Source of the DNA: G963667145 sp963667145
Lineage (GTDB): Bacteria; Cloacimonadota; Cloacimonadia; G963667145
NCBI GenBank assembly: GCA_963667145.1
Contig: OY762943.1
Coordinates: 558,001-622,000, forward strand
Direction of reading: 5' to 3'
DNA length: 64,000 nucleotides
Shown here: positions 8,811 through 17,856 of the stretch, piece after piece
Position numbering within the stretch: position 1 is the first letter of the stretch
How the letters are laid out: each line of letters begins with the position of its first letter
Notes under the pieces: model-generated
What the model saw: the letters and a program-made list of their open reading frames with translations, nothing else
The model's database searches: none
What the model was told of the DNA's origin: nothing
Position numbers and translations under genes: made by a program

Positions 8811-11096
8811 TTAATCCTCAACAGGTTTGTGATATTTACTCAACAAATACAAACCTAAACTAAATCCAAATGCTGTCAAAATAATAATAAACGCTGATGA
8901 CCCTGGATGGGCGAAAAAGTTTGCCAATTGATAAAACACAGTCGCCACGCACCAAGCAAGCACCGTGAGATAGGTACCAATCAGCACAGTCCAACCCAAA
9001 GTTGTCTCTCTGAAAATCGCTCCGACAGCCGCAACGCAAGGCACATAAATCAAGATAAACAGAAGATAAGCATAAGCAGCAGAATTACTGCCAAATCGCG
9101 AAATCATATCTCCGAAAGTGTTCTCGTGGAGTTCGAGTATTTCCGCTACTCCCTCTTGGTCTTCGCCCACATCGGCAAATCCCAAGGGGTCTGTGAAAGT
9201 CGAAAAGACATCGGCAAAACCTTCTCCGAGTGCTATAAAAGATTCTTCTATTCCACCCCAAAAATCAAATCCCTCTTCGCCTTCTTCTGCTTCATCGCCA
9301 CCTCTCTCGTAGAGCGAGTTCAAAGTCCCCACAACAGCCTCTTTGGCAAAAATGCCAGTGAATAAGCCAACTGTGGCAGGCCAATTATCTTTCTTAATTC
9401 CCATCGGTGTGAACACAGGCGTAATGCTTTGCCCTATCGTGGATAGAACCGATTTGTCGCTGTCCTCGTTGCCAAAACTGCCGTCAGTTCCAATGGAATT
9501 CAAAAAACTAAGAATCACAACAATCACCATAATCGCCTTACCAGCACGCTTGATGAACACCTTTAGCCGTTGCCAAGTGTGATAAAAAATACCTCTCACC
9601 GTGGGCACGTGATAACTCGGAAGCTCCATCACGAAAGTGGAAACATCGCCTCTGACGAGCGTTTTCTTCATCAGAAATCCCGTGAAAATAGCCAACAAAA
9701 TCCCAATCAAATATAGCGAAAACACCATTTTTCCCGCATTATTCGGGAAGAAAGCCGCACCAAAAAGCACATACACAGGAAGCCTCGCCCCGCAAGACAT
9801 AAACGGTGCCATCATTATGGTCAGAAACCTGTCCTTGCGACTTTCCAAAGTACGAGTTGCCATAATCGCAGGAACCGTGCATCCGAACCCAACCAACATC
9901 GGCACAAAGGATTTTCCGGGTAATCCTATGGCTTTCATCAGCTTATCCATCACAAAAGCAGCTCTTGCCATATATCCGGAATCTTCCAAAATGGACAGAC
10001 ACAGAAAAGTGAAAAATATCGGAGGAATGAAAGTCGAAACCGTTTGAACACCTCCACCAAGTCCACCTGATAGCAAGGTGTTAAGCCAAACAGGAATGCC
10101 AATATTACTCAGCAAAGTTCCCAATCCATCGACGAAAATCGTTCCCGTGAAGCCATCAAAAAAATCGATAAATGGGCTGGATATATTTAAGGAAATCCAA
10201 AACACAAGGTACATCACCACCAAAAACAGCGGAATGCCAATCACTCTGTTGAGAGCAATCTTGTCAATCGCCTCGGTGACAGATTTCCCCACTTGGTCAC
10301 TGCGATTTACCACATCTTGCACTATCCCGTTGATGAAACCATATTTGCCGTCCGAAATCATCAAATCGACATCTTCGCCAGTATGTTTTTCTATCTGGGA
10401 AACAGCTGTTCCCACTTCCTTTTCTAGGCAATCACCGATAGTTTCGTAGGCGAACTCGTCATCTTCCAAAAGTTTAACCGTCAGCCAACGAGCATCAACT
10501 CCCGCATCTTTTGCAAAAGGCTCAACCTCGGGAATTAGCTCTTTGATTTTACATTCCACAACCGAATCGTAAGTAACCTGAGCCGAAGAAATTTTGTTAG
10601 TCTCCACCTGATTGACAATCACCTCTTTCAACTCGTCCAAACCTTTACTTTGAGAGGCAACTATCGGCACAACTGGGCAATCCAAATGAGTGGCAAGATG
10701 CTCAATCTCAACTTTTATCTTCTTCCGCTTGGCAGCGTCCATCATATTCAGAGCGACCATCGTAGGAACTCGCATCTCCAAAAGTTGAGTAAGCAGGTAC
10801 AAACTCCGCTCCACATTCGTCGCATCAATTATGTTGAGCACAAGGTCAGCATCTCCCGACAAAATGTAATCTCTAGTGATTTTTTCATCTATGGAAAAAC
10901 TGGTCATAGAGTAAATCCCGGGCGTGTCCACCACTTCGATTTCATAGTCCTTGTACTTCATTTTGCCACTTTTTTGCTCCACGGTTACACCCGGCCAGTT
11001 GCCGACATATTGCTTGCTCCCCGTCAGAGCATTGAACAAAGTCGTCTTGCCGCAATTGGGATTCCCCGTGACCGCTATCGTAAACTTTTTGCTCAT
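8811..11096 (-). CDS. feoB: Ferrous iron transport protein B
   Basis: The 761-residue protein has an N-terminal G-protein domain with the P-loop GNPNCGKT (residues 11-18), DTPGIY (G3) and the G4 block NMMD, followed by a helical GDI domain and a polytopic membrane region with two Gate repeats (cysteines near PGKSFVPMLVGFGCTVPAIM and in FMSCGARLPVY). It imports Fe(II) across the inner membrane. The ATG overlaps the stop of the fur-feoA frame by four bases (ATGA), so translation is coupled. An acidic loop of about 70 residues (EEAEEGEEGFDF and following) sits between membrane segments in the C-terminal third. Confidence 0.98.
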   Translation of the reverse strand: MSKKFTIAVTGNPNCGKTTLFNALTGSKQYVGNWPGVTVEQKSGKMKYKDYEIEVVDTPGIYSMTSFSIDEKITRDYILSGDADLVLNIIDATNVERSLYLLTQLLEMRVPTMVALNMMDAAKRKKIKVEIEHLATHLDCPVVPIVASQSKGLDELKEVIVNQVETNKISSAQVTYDSVVECKIKELIPEVEPFAKDAGVDARWLTVKLLEDDEFAYETIGDCLEKEVGTAVSQIEKHTGEDVDLMISDGKYGFINGIVQDVVNRSDQVGKSVTEAIDKIALNRVIGIPLFLVVMYLVFWISLNISSPFIDFFDGFTGTIFVDGLGTLLSNIGIPVWLNTLLSGGLGGGVQTVSTFIPPIFFTFLCLSILEDSGYMARAAFVMDKLMKAIGLPGKSFVPMLVGFGCTVPAIMATRTLESRKDRFLTIMMAPFMSCGARLPVYVLFGAAFFPNNAGKMVFSLYLIGILLAIFTGFLMKKTLVRGDVSTFVMELPSYHVPTVRGIFYHTWQRLKVFIKRAGKAIMVIVVILSFLNSIGTDGSFGNEDSDKSVLSTIGQSITPVFTPMGIKKDNWPATVGLFTGIFAKEAVVGTLNSLYERGGDEAEEGEEGFDFWGGIEESFIALGEGFADVFSTFTDPLGFADVGEDQEGVAEILELHENTFGDMISRFGSNSAAYAYLLFILIYVPCVAAVGAIFRETTLGWTVLIGTYLTVLAWCVATVFYQLANFFAHPGSSAFIIILTAFGFSLGLYLLSKYHKPVED

Positions 11097-11323
11097 AATA
11101 CCACCTCCACATTTAGAGCGTCCGCCTCTTTCTTCCGCAAAGTCAGATTGAAATTGTTAATAGAAATCTCCACAGGGTCGCCCATGGGAGCCACTCTCAG
11201 CACCTCAAAAATTTTATTCTTGACCAAACCCATAGCCAAAAGCTTTTTCCGATAATTCCTATCATCAGTATCATACGACAAAATCTTCGCCTTGTCGCCA
11301 ACCTTCAAATCTTTAAGTTTCAT
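11093..11323 (-). CDS. feoA: Possible internally initiated FeoA (76 aa)
   Basis: This entry records the internal start inside the fur-feoA frame. The ATG at 11323 follows AAAGGAG (11333-11339 on the complement) at ideal spacing and opens a 76-residue protein that is exactly the length of free-standing FeoA. It stops four bases into feoB. Whether cells make the fused protein, the free FeoA, or both cannot be read from DNA. The presence of a well-formed site argues that the two genes were originally separate and that the fur stop codon was lost, or that dual products are made. Confidence 0.6.
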   Translation of the reverse strand: MKLKDLKVGDKAKILSYDTDDRNYRKKLLAMGLVKNKIFEVLRVAPMGDPVEISINNFNLTLRKKEADALNVEVVL

Positions 11324-11767
11324 ATTTACTCTCCTTTGAGTAATATTTTTACAATCTTCACATTCACCCAATATTTTCAGCTCACATTCCGACAATTCAA
11401 ACCCAGCATCACCACAAATATTCTGCAACATCGGCTTAATCGTCTTAATAGGAATTTCCACTATCTTCCCACATTTCTGGCACACCATATGGAAATGCTT
11501 TTTATGCCCAAAGATGTGTTCGTAAAACTCCTTTTCGCCATTTCCCACAGTCTTTTTGATGAAATTGCACTCCTCCAAAATCGGCAAAGTCCTGTAAATC
11601 GTAGCCCGTGAAACATCAACACCCTGATTCAAAAAATAGGTGTAAATATCGTCCACGGAAAAATGGTCGTGATTTGAAAAAACATACCCAACAATCAACT
11701 CTCGCTCTTTGGTAATTTTGAACCCTTTTACCTTCAGTTCTTGTAAAATAACTTTCTTTTCCATCAT
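11093..11767 (-). CDS. fur: Fur-family regulator fused in frame to FeoA
   Basis: One uninterrupted frame of 224 residues. Residues 1 to about 147 are a complete Fur/PerR-type repressor: winged helix with the recognition helix VSRATIYRTLPIL, His-rich sensor HKKHFH, and two CxxC zinc pairs (CQKC and CEDC). Residues 149-224 are a complete FeoA domain starting MKLKDLKVGDKAKI. No stop codon separates them. The ATG of the FeoA part (11323) has its own AAAGGAG site seven bases upstream, so the FeoA part may also be made alone. The start at 11767 is chosen because GGAG lies five bases before it; a GTG at 11773 is less likely. It should sense Fe(II) and control its own operon through the Fur box at 11789. 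Confidence 0.87.
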   Translation of the reverse strand: MMEKKVILQELKVKGFKITKERELIVGYVFSNHDHFSVDDIYTYFLNQGVDVSRATIYRTLPILEECNFIKKTVGNGEKEFYEHIFGHKKHFHMVCQKCGKIVEIPIKTIKPMLQNICGDAGFELSECELKILGECEDCKNITQRRVNMKLKDLKVGDKAKILSYDTDDRNYRKKLLAMGLVKNKIFEVLRVAPMGDPVEISINNFNLTLRKKEADALNVEVVL

Positions 11768-11788
11768 GTACACTCCGCTAATTACAAA

Positions 11789-11803
11789 TGCGAATCATTC
11801 TCA
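11789..11803 (-). promoter_or_regulatory. Fur box at the fur-feo promoter
   Basis: On the minus strand the site reads TGAGAATGATTCGCA, a 7-1-7 inverted repeat whose arms match at six of seven positions (TGAGAAT against TGCGAAT). This is the accepted Fur-box form TGATAATnATTATCA. It lies between the -35 element and the fur start, where a bound repressor would cover the -10 region. Confidence 0.8.
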
Positions 11804-11820
11804 ATTAGAAAATGTGTCAA
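11792..11820 (-). promoter_or_regulatory. Promoter of fur-feoA-feoB operon
   Basis: A perfect TTGACA lies at 11815-11820 on the minus strand. A 17-base spacer leads to a weak -10 (TGATTC) that overlaps the Fur box. The start codon of fur is about 25 bases further on. The pattern implies iron-dependent self-repression. Confidence 0.6.
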
Positions 11821-11896
11821 TATCTTTTTAAAAAATTTGACAAAATACTTTGTTCATCAAATCTACGGTCGAATAAAAATTTTTGGAGATATAAGT

Positions 11897-14074
11897 ATGA
11901 AAAGTATCAAAAAAGTTGATGCAATGCGTAAGCTGGACGGAGCTGTAAAGTTTATCGATGACGTAAACTATCCGAATATGCTTCATGCCAAGTTTGTTTT
12001 TTCCACCAAAGACCATGCCAAAATTAACAAAATCAATTTTCCGAGTGAGTTCAATTTGGATGAGTTCGTCATCGTTGACGCCAAGGACATTCCTGGGAAA
12101 AACATCGTGGAAAATCCAATAATGACTCAGCCTCTTTTTGCCGAAGATGAAGTGGAATACTACGGTCAACCTATTATGGGCGTTGCTCATCGCGACAAAG
12201 ACGTCTTGGAACAATTTATGAACAAAATAGAGATAGATTACACGGAACTGCCTGCTATCACGGAGATTAAGGAATGCTTGGACAACGAAGAAAACGCTTT
12301 CCCATTTGACCCTGCTGATATTGGCAATCCTATAAAATCTCAGATAGTTATAGATAATCACAAACACAAAGAAATAGACCCTTCTTGGCTGAAGCATCAC
12401 GGCGTTTACTACACACCTCATCAAGAGCAACTCTATTTGGAGCCTCAAGGCGTTATCTCAGAATTTTTTCCCAAAGAGAAAAGAGTGTTCGTGAAATCCG
12501 CCTGCCAATGTCCGTACTACATCCACGAAGCTATCGAAATATTTTTCGGAGATGCCGTGGAAAAAGTGGAGATTGAAGAAGCCGACGCCCTTGGTGGAGC
12601 TTTTGGAGGAAAAGAGGATTACCCAAATATTTTGGCTGGCATAACCTGTTTGCTCTCTTACAAAAACGGTGGCGGAAAAGTGAAATTGGTTTTGGACAGA
12701 GAAACCGACATCCAAGTGACCACCAAAAGACATCCCAGTCGTACGGAGATTACCTCGTACACAGACCCCAAAACAGGGCAAATCGAGAAACTGAATGTTG
12801 ACTTCAGAATTGACGCTGGAGCTTTTGCAACTCACTCTCCTGTGGTGATGGCGAGAGGTGCTTTGCATGCAGGTGGCACCTACAATTGCACAGATGTGAA
12901 AATCTTAGCTCGCTACTTCAAGAGCAACACACCTCCCAACGGTGCTTTCCGCGGATTTGGTGCTCCTCAATCGGAATTCGCTATAGAATCGCACGTCCAA
13001 GAAATCGCCAACATATTGGGAATGAGCCATTTGGAATTCAAAAACAAAAATATTCTGAGAATCGGAGACCGCTTCCCCACAAACCAAGTCAACAACGTTG
13101 ATAGCGTTTACGAGACGATGAAAGTTGCTCTCCAAAAATCCGATTATGAGAAAAAAGTGAAAGAGTTTGCCGAGTTCAACAAAACTAGCAAAATCAAAAA
13201 AGGAATGGGAATTTCCACTGGAATGCACGGTGGTGGCTTTACTGGAACAGGCGAAAAGACGATGAACTCCAAGGTAAGAGTGAATATCGACAAAGATGCT
13301 AACGTCAAGATTTACGTCTCCTCCACGGATATGGGACAAGGCTGTTCCACCACACTTACGCAATGTTTCAGCGAGTGCATCGGGCACCCTCTGAGCAAAA
13401 CATTTTACCAAATTCCTAATACGCAAAAAGCTCCAAACAGCGGTCCAACCGTTGCATCACGTACTATCTACATCGTGGGCAATCTTCTGACCAAAATGGC
13501 AAAAGATTTGGTTGCTAATGAGTTCGGTGGGAAATCTATCGAAAACTATGTTGCCGAAAATCAAAGCGAATTCCCTAAAGATTTCTACAAGACGTTTGAG
13601 CTCGATCCGTCTATCCAGTTTAACGTTGCCACCTACGAAGGAATGGGGTACGGCGACTTCTCGTGGGGCTGTGCCATCGTGGAAATAGAGTACGACCCAG
13701 ACACCTACCAAGTTGATGTAAAAAAGGGTTGGTTCGGAATTGACATAGGCAAGCGAGTGAATGAGGAAATCTGCGAAGGTCAAATTCAAGGTGGTGTGTT
13801 GCAGGCTATCGGCTGGGGTTCCACAGAATATATCGAGAGAGCGGGCATGAAAGGCAAATCAATAACCGACTACATCGCTTACACCTGTGCTGACGCTCCC
13901 GAGCTGAACGTCTATTTCACGGACAACGACATCGCCAAACCAAAGGGATTGGGCGAATTGCCAATGGACTTCCCTGCTGCCGCCGTGAGAGACGCTCTGC
14001 ACAACGCCACGGGAATATTCTTGCCCGAAATCCCCATAATACCGGAAAATATTAGGAATGCTATAAAAAAATAA
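11897..14074 (+). CDS. Molybdenum hydroxylase large subunit (xanthine dehydrogenase/aldehyde oxidase family)
   Basis: A 725-residue protein with the aldehyde oxidase a/b-hammerhead domain followed by the two molybdopterin-binding domains. Family landmarks are ALGGAFGGKEDYP, the active-site arginine block NGAFRGFGAPQSEFA, a GQG block (STDMGQGCSTTL) and GLGELPMDFPAAAVRDAL, whose Glu matches the catalytic GEPP glutamate of xanthine dehydrogenase. The ATG at 11897 follows TTTTGGAG; a frame extending 20 residues upstream has no such site. Xanthine dehydrogenase normally needs Fe-S and FAD subunits; neither is next to this gene, so partners must be elsewhere. The substrate (purine, aldehyde or other heterocycle) is not known. 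A hairpin terminator follows. Confidence 0.88.
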   Translation: MKSIKKVDAMRKLDGAVKFIDDVNYPNMLHAKFVFSTKDHAKINKINFPSEFNLDEFVIVDAKDIPGKNIVENPIMTQPLFAEDEVEYYGQPIMGVAHRDKDVLEQFMNKIEIDYTELPAITEIKECLDNEENAFPFDPADIGNPIKSQIVIDNHKHKEIDPSWLKHHGVYYTPHQEQLYLEPQGVISEFFPKEKRVFVKSACQCPYYIHEAIEIFFGDAVEKVEIEEADALGGAFGGKEDYPNILAGITCLLSYKNGGGKVKLVLDRETDIQVTTKRHPSRTEITSYTDPKTGQIEKLNVDFRIDAGAFATHSPVVMARGALHAGGTYNCTDVKILARYFKSNTPPNGAFRGFGAPQSEFAIESHVQEIANILGMSHLEFKNKNILRIGDRFPTNQVNNVDSVYETMKVALQKSDYEKKVKEFAEFNKTSKIKKGMGISTGMHGGGFTGTGEKTMNSKVRVNIDKDANVKIYVSSTDMGQGCSTTLTQCFSECIGHPLSKTFYQIPNTQKAPNSGPTVASRTIYIVGNLLTKMAKDLVANEFGGKSIENYVAENQSEFPKDFYKTFELDPSIQFNVATYEGMGYGDFSWGCAIVEIEYDPDTYQVDVKKGWFGIDIGKRVNEEICEGQIQGGVLQAIGWGSTEYIERAGMKGKSITDYIAYTCADAPELNVYFTDNDIAKPKGLGELPMDFPAAAVRDALHNATGIFLPEIPIIPENIRNAIKK

Positions 14075-14090
14075 TTCAACTGAATTTATA

Positions 14091-14121
14091 AAAAAGGCAA
14101 ATCAAATTGATTTGCCTTTTT
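14091..14121. terminator. Bidirectional rho-independent terminator
   Basis: A near-perfect inverted repeat AAAAAGGCAAATCAA / TTGATTTGCCTTTTT with A and T runs on both sides. It lies between the convergent molybdenum hydroxylase and rimO genes and can stop transcription from both. Confidence 0.9.
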
Positions 14122-14137
14122 GCTTTCAAAATTTAAT

Positions 14138-15379
14138 CTACAAAATCTCCCCTACCAAATCGTACTCGAAGCTATTCACTATCTTCACTTTTTGGATAGA
14201 ACCGACTTCCCGCTTGTCGTCCAAATACACCACACCATCTATCTCGGGTGCGTCGTAACGACTGCGAGCGATATTCTCCTCGTCCAAAATCACTTCCAAC
14301 TCCAGCCCCACAAACCTCTTCAAATTCTCTTTGGAAATCTCTATCTGAGCACTCATCAAAGCATCGGCTCGCTCTTGTGCAAGCTTCTCAGAAACTTCTG
14401 GTTTGAGGTCAAAAGCTTTAGTTCCTTCTTCCTTGGAATAAGCAAACACGCCCATTTTGTCGAATTTGTTTTTCTCCACAAAATCTTGCAAAATAGCAAA
14501 ATCACTCTCATCTTCCGTGGGGAAGCCCGTGATAAAGGTAGTTCTGAGTACCTTCTCTTGCTCAAAACTCCTGATGTAATCGACAAACTCCTGAAGCTCT
14601 CCTCTCGTTCTCTTTCTATTCATCGCCCGCAAAATATTGTCGCTGGCATGTTGAAAAGGAATCTCAAAATAGTTGCAAATCTTGGGCATAGCAAAAACAA
14701 AATCAATAAGCTCTTTGCTCAGATGGTCTGGATGCAGATACAGTAGCCTAATCCACTCAATTCCTTGTAGTTCGTGTAGCTTTGTTAGAAGCTCCAACAA
14801 TCGATTTTCCCCATAAATATCCGTGCCATACAAACAAATATCTTGAGCGGTAATTATCAGCTCCTTGACGCCATTTTTGGCAAGAATTTCAGCTTCATCC
14901 ACCAACTCGTCTATCGTTCTGCTGGTAAATCTCCCCCGAATGTAGGGAATAGCACAATAACTGCAATAATTGTCACACCCGTCGCTGATACGCAAATAGG
15001 CGTAGTGGTTTGGAGTTAGGAGCGACCGCGAGTTTGAAAATCTCGCCTTAAATATCTTGGCAAACTCATCAAAATCTTTGAGATCAACAAGGTAATCAAT
15101 TTCTGGAATTTCCTGAGACAATTGCTCTTTGTATCTTTTCACAAAGCACCCGCTGACAATGAGTTTAGCTTGTTCATTCTTGTCTTCCGCCACCTGCAAG
15201 ATGGTGTCGATGGTTTCTTCTTTGGCGGATTGGATAAAAGCACAAGTGTTGACTATCACGAAATCGGCAAACTGCAAATCGGCTGTTTCGGTCAAGCCCG
15301 CATCGTCCAAAATAGCTTTGAACCTCTCACTATCCACCAAATTTTTGGGACATCCAAGGCTAATAATTGAGTAACGCAT
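14138..15379 (-). CDS. rimO: Ribosomal protein S12 methylthiotransferase RimO
   Basis: The 413-residue protein begins MRYSIISLGCPKNLVDSE, a RimO hallmark. The N-terminal MTTase domain has Cys10, Cys46 and Cys78 for the auxiliary cluster. The radical-SAM motif is CDNYCSYC with Cys135, Cys139 and Cys142. A TRAM-like domain forms the last 65 residues. RimO methylthiolates the universally conserved aspartate of S12. The gene follows batD with a one-base TAATG overlap, so it is the last gene of the Bat operon transcript. Confidence 0.96.
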   Translation of the reverse strand: MRYSIISLGCPKNLVDSERFKAILDDAGLTETADLQFADFVIVNTCAFIQSAKEETIDTILQVAEDKNEQAKLIVSGCFVKRYKEQLSQEIPEIDYLVDLKDFDEFAKIFKARFSNSRSLLTPNHYAYLRISDGCDNYCSYCAIPYIRGRFTSRTIDELVDEAEILAKNGVKELIITAQDICLYGTDIYGENRLLELLTKLHELQGIEWIRLLYLHPDHLSKELIDFVFAMPKICNYFEIPFQHASDNILRAMNRKRTRGELQEFVDYIRSFEQEKVLRTTFITGFPTEDESDFAILQDFVEKNKFDKMGVFAYSKEEGTKAFDLKPEVSEKLAQERADALMSAQIEISKENLKRFVGLELEVILDEENIARSRYDAPEIDGVVYLDDKREVGSIQKVKIVNSFEYDLVGEIL

Positions 15380-17079
15380 TATCTGTCAATTTTCCTTAGT
15401 AGCGACTTCAAACTTTTGTAATCTTCTTTGATGTTCACCATCGCACCTGGCATAAATCTCGCCTGCTCAAATTTGTTAATCAAATCTTTAATCTGCGAAA
15501 TCAACTCCACCTCGAAGCCTTTGGCAGACAAAGCGTCACAAATTTCCAAAGCGGTAGAACCTCTATCCAGCGAAACCAAATCGCACAAACAGTGCAACAG
15601 CCCACTGTGAGCGGCATTATAAAATTCGATGCTCCCCGAACTTGCCAACGCGGAAGCCTCTTTCATATATTTTTTGAAAAGTAAATCTGATTCTTTCTTT
15701 TTCAGATAATCTTGGTCAAAATTCTTGTCTTTCTTCTTATTCAAAATTTTTGCCAAAACCAAGGAAAAGAAAATCAAACTCGCACACAAAACCCAATAAC
15801 GATAGTCGGTTATCCAAAATTTGCCTTCCTTCAGACTGGGTTCGGTGATGATAAAATCGATATCTTCAGCTTTTTTTTTTACAGCCGTAGCACCTTGTCC
15901 AGTTGACTGGAAATTGTCGTAACTATTTTCCGACTTTTTCACCTTGATAGTAGCAGGTTTGGTTGCCAACTTCTCATATTTTTTAGTCAGCGGATTGAAC
16001 ACTCGGAAAGTTACAGCTGGAATAGTGAACTTGCCTGGCTTCTTGGCTATCACCATGTATTTAGCTTGATTCAGCCCCTCCTGAGATGTTATCTCTGGAG
16101 ACGCAAATCGGTAACTTTCGTTCTGAGCAAATTTCGGGAAATCGTCCACAAAATTGCCGTTACCCGCAACCTTAATCGTATATGTGATGGCGTCTCCCTC
16201 GGCGACTTCGTTGGAACTGACGAAAGATTCAATCGTGAATTTTCCAATCGAACCGTTGAAATCGGACGGAGACGGAGGCAAATCTTTAACGACAACTTTT
16301 TGAGGTAAGCTGACCAAACGATAATCTTTGGTTCTTCCGAAGCTGAAAAAATCGTCCTCCAAATTGACCGAAGCCACTATCACCAAAGGCGATAACTCGA
16401 AAGTCCCTGCTTTCTGAGGCGTAAGCTGATAAGAAGCCAGTTGCATCTTCCCATAAATCACACCATTCACAATGTTTTGAGCGAAGTTGACTTGTGTAGC
16501 GGTAAAAGTTTGTTTGCTCCAAAATCCGTCAAAAACAGGGTCGGTAACCTTCCTAATTCCCGAAACGTTGTATCTGGTGTAAACAAAATAACTTACCAAA
16601 ATCTTTTCCCCAACGTAAACGGTAGTTTTGTTGATGTTGGTCTTGATGTAAAGCGGAGAATCGGTAGATTTGGTGGGATTAGCAGGATTTTTGGTAACCG
16701 TGATTTCTATCGGTTTAGTCTCGTAAATCTTTGCTCCAGCCACAACTCTTTGAGGCGGAATGACAAACTTCCCTATCTTAGTGGGCATCAGAGTGTATTT
16801 GTAACTAAAAGTTTTCGTACTGGAGCTTTTCCCATTAACCAAACGATAGCTAGTGGAAGTGAAATTGGATTTACCAATAATCTTGAAATTCGGCACCTGA
16901 GAAAGCGACGGCTTTGGCATCTCACCATCGGTTTCCACCACCTGCAAGGTTAAAATCAATTGCTCATGAATAGACAAACTGGTTCTATCCACACTGGATG
17001 TGAAACTATTGCCAAACAAGAAACCAAATCCAAACAAACAAAAAGCAAAAACCGATATTTTCTTACCAATACTTGCCAT
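15379..17079 (-). CDS. batD: BatD-like oxygen tolerance protein
   Basis: A 566-residue protein with an N-terminal signal peptide (hydrophobic 8-25), a run of extracytoplasmic beta-sandwich domains (QLILTLQV..., GKFVIPPQRV..., GKFTIPAVTF...), one membrane helix at about 425-445 and a cytoplasmic C-terminal tail. This layout is that of BatD/DUF11-BatD proteins (oxygen-tolerance family) which work with BatA and BatB at the inner membrane, usually linked to periplasmic or oxidative stress tolerance. It overlaps the upstream TPR gene by 17 bases. Confidence 0.88.
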   Translation of the reverse strand: MASIGKKISVFAFCLFGFGFLFGNSFTSSVDRTSLSIHEQLILTLQVVETDGEMPKPSLSQVPNFKIIGKSNFTSTSYRLVNGKSSSTKTFSYKYTLMPTKIGKFVIPPQRVVAGAKIYETKPIEITVTKNPANPTKSTDSPLYIKTNINKTTVYVGEKILVSYFVYTRYNVSGIRKVTDPVFDGFWSKQTFTATQVNFAQNIVNGVIYGKMQLASYQLTPQKAGTFELSPLVIVASVNLEDDFFSFGRTKDYRLVSLPQKVVVKDLPPSPSDFNGSIGKFTIESFVSSNEVAEGDAITYTIKVAGNGNFVDDFPKFAQNESYRFASPEITSQEGLNQAKYMVIAKKPGKFTIPAVTFRVFNPLTKKYEKLATKPATIKVKKSENSYDNFQSTGQGATAVKKKAEDIDFIITEPSLKEGKFWITDYRYWVLCASLIFFSLVLAKILNKKKDKNFDQDYLKKKESDLLFKKYMKEASALASSGSIEFYNAAHSGLLHCLCDLVSLDRGSTALEICDALSAKGFEVELISQIKDLINKFEQARFMPGAMVNIKEDYKSLKSLLRKIDR

Positions 17080-17854
17080 TTATCGGAACCTCCCCTTTTT
17101 GTTTAGATTGTTGTAGTCGAAGCATTTTTTCCTGATTTAAAATCTTGTCGATTTTTTTATCTGCCATATTTTTCTTGATGGCTTCTTTTTTTTGCTTCTT
17201 CTCATCCTCGTTATTTTGCTTTTTCTTGTCTATAGATTTTTGCTGTTCATTTTTTTTATTGTCTTTCTCTTCCGAGCTGTTTTGCTGTTTTTGCTCTTGT
17301 TTCTTTTGCTCATCGCTCTTTTTGGACTGTTCTTGTTTGTTCTCTTTTTTTTGCTCTTGCTCGTCTTTCTTTTTGTCCTCTTGTTGCTGATCGCTCTGCT
17401 GATTTTGGTGATTTTGTTGTTTCTGTTGCTCTTGCAAAAGCTTCTCGGCTATCTCCAAATTTGTGCGTGCCTGATAGTTACTCGGGTCTTCTCTTATCGC
17501 CTCAATATACGACTTTTTAGCTTTATCAAGTTCACCCTTTTTGAAATATGCGTTCCCAATATTTTGGTAAGCATAAGATTTATTCGGGAAATCCTTATCC
17601 AACAAAGCCAAACTATATTGGCTGAGAGCCTCGTCAAATTTGCCCTGCTTGTAAAAACTGTCTCCCAGATTGAAATGAGAAATTCCACTTTTCCTATCAG
17701 TTTCAGCAATCGATTTGCCAAAACTTTTTTCGGAAGAAGCAAAATCTTGCTTTTCGTAGGCTCGTTTGCCCATAAAGTTGTGATAAACTTTCCCAAAATC
17801 CAAGGCAAAAGCGAACGAAGAAGAAAATACTAAAATAAAAATTAACCGTTTCAT
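17063..17854 (-). CDS. BatC-like TPR protein with Lys/Gln/Glu-rich tail
   Basis: A 263-residue protein with a signal peptide (1-17), three tetratricopeptide repeats between about 35 and 145 (GISHFNLGDSFYKQGKFDEA, KSYAYQNIGNAYFKKGELDKA, SNYQARTNLEIAEKLL) and a highly charged low-complexity tail of Lys, Gln, Glu, Asn and Asp (about 148-235). TPR plus a KQE-rich tail is the usual form of the Bat-operon TPR protein (BatC or BatE in different genera). It is expected to be periplasmic and act as a scaffold for BatA, BatB and BatD. It lies two bases after batB. Confidence 0.85.
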   Translation of the reverse strand: MKRLIFILVFSSSFAFALDFGKVYHNFMGKRAYEKQDFASSEKSFGKSIAETDRKSGISHFNLGDSFYKQGKFDEALSQYSLALLDKDFPNKSYAYQNIGNAYFKKGELDKAKKSYIEAIREDPSNYQARTNLEIAEKLLQEQQKQQNHQNQQSDQQQEDKKKDEQEQKKENKQEQSKKSDEQKKQEQKQQNSSEEKDNKKNEQQKSIDKKKQNNEDEKKQKKEAIKKNMADKKIDKILNQEKMLRLQQSKQKGEVPINGKYW

Positions 17855-17856
17855 AA

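Noticed and set aside
17145..17833. Very hydrophobic plus-strand frames rich in Phe, Leu, Cys and Ser
   Set aside because: They are complements of the Lys/Gln/Glu-rich tail of the TPR protein, which gives a run of Phe and Leu codons on the other strand.
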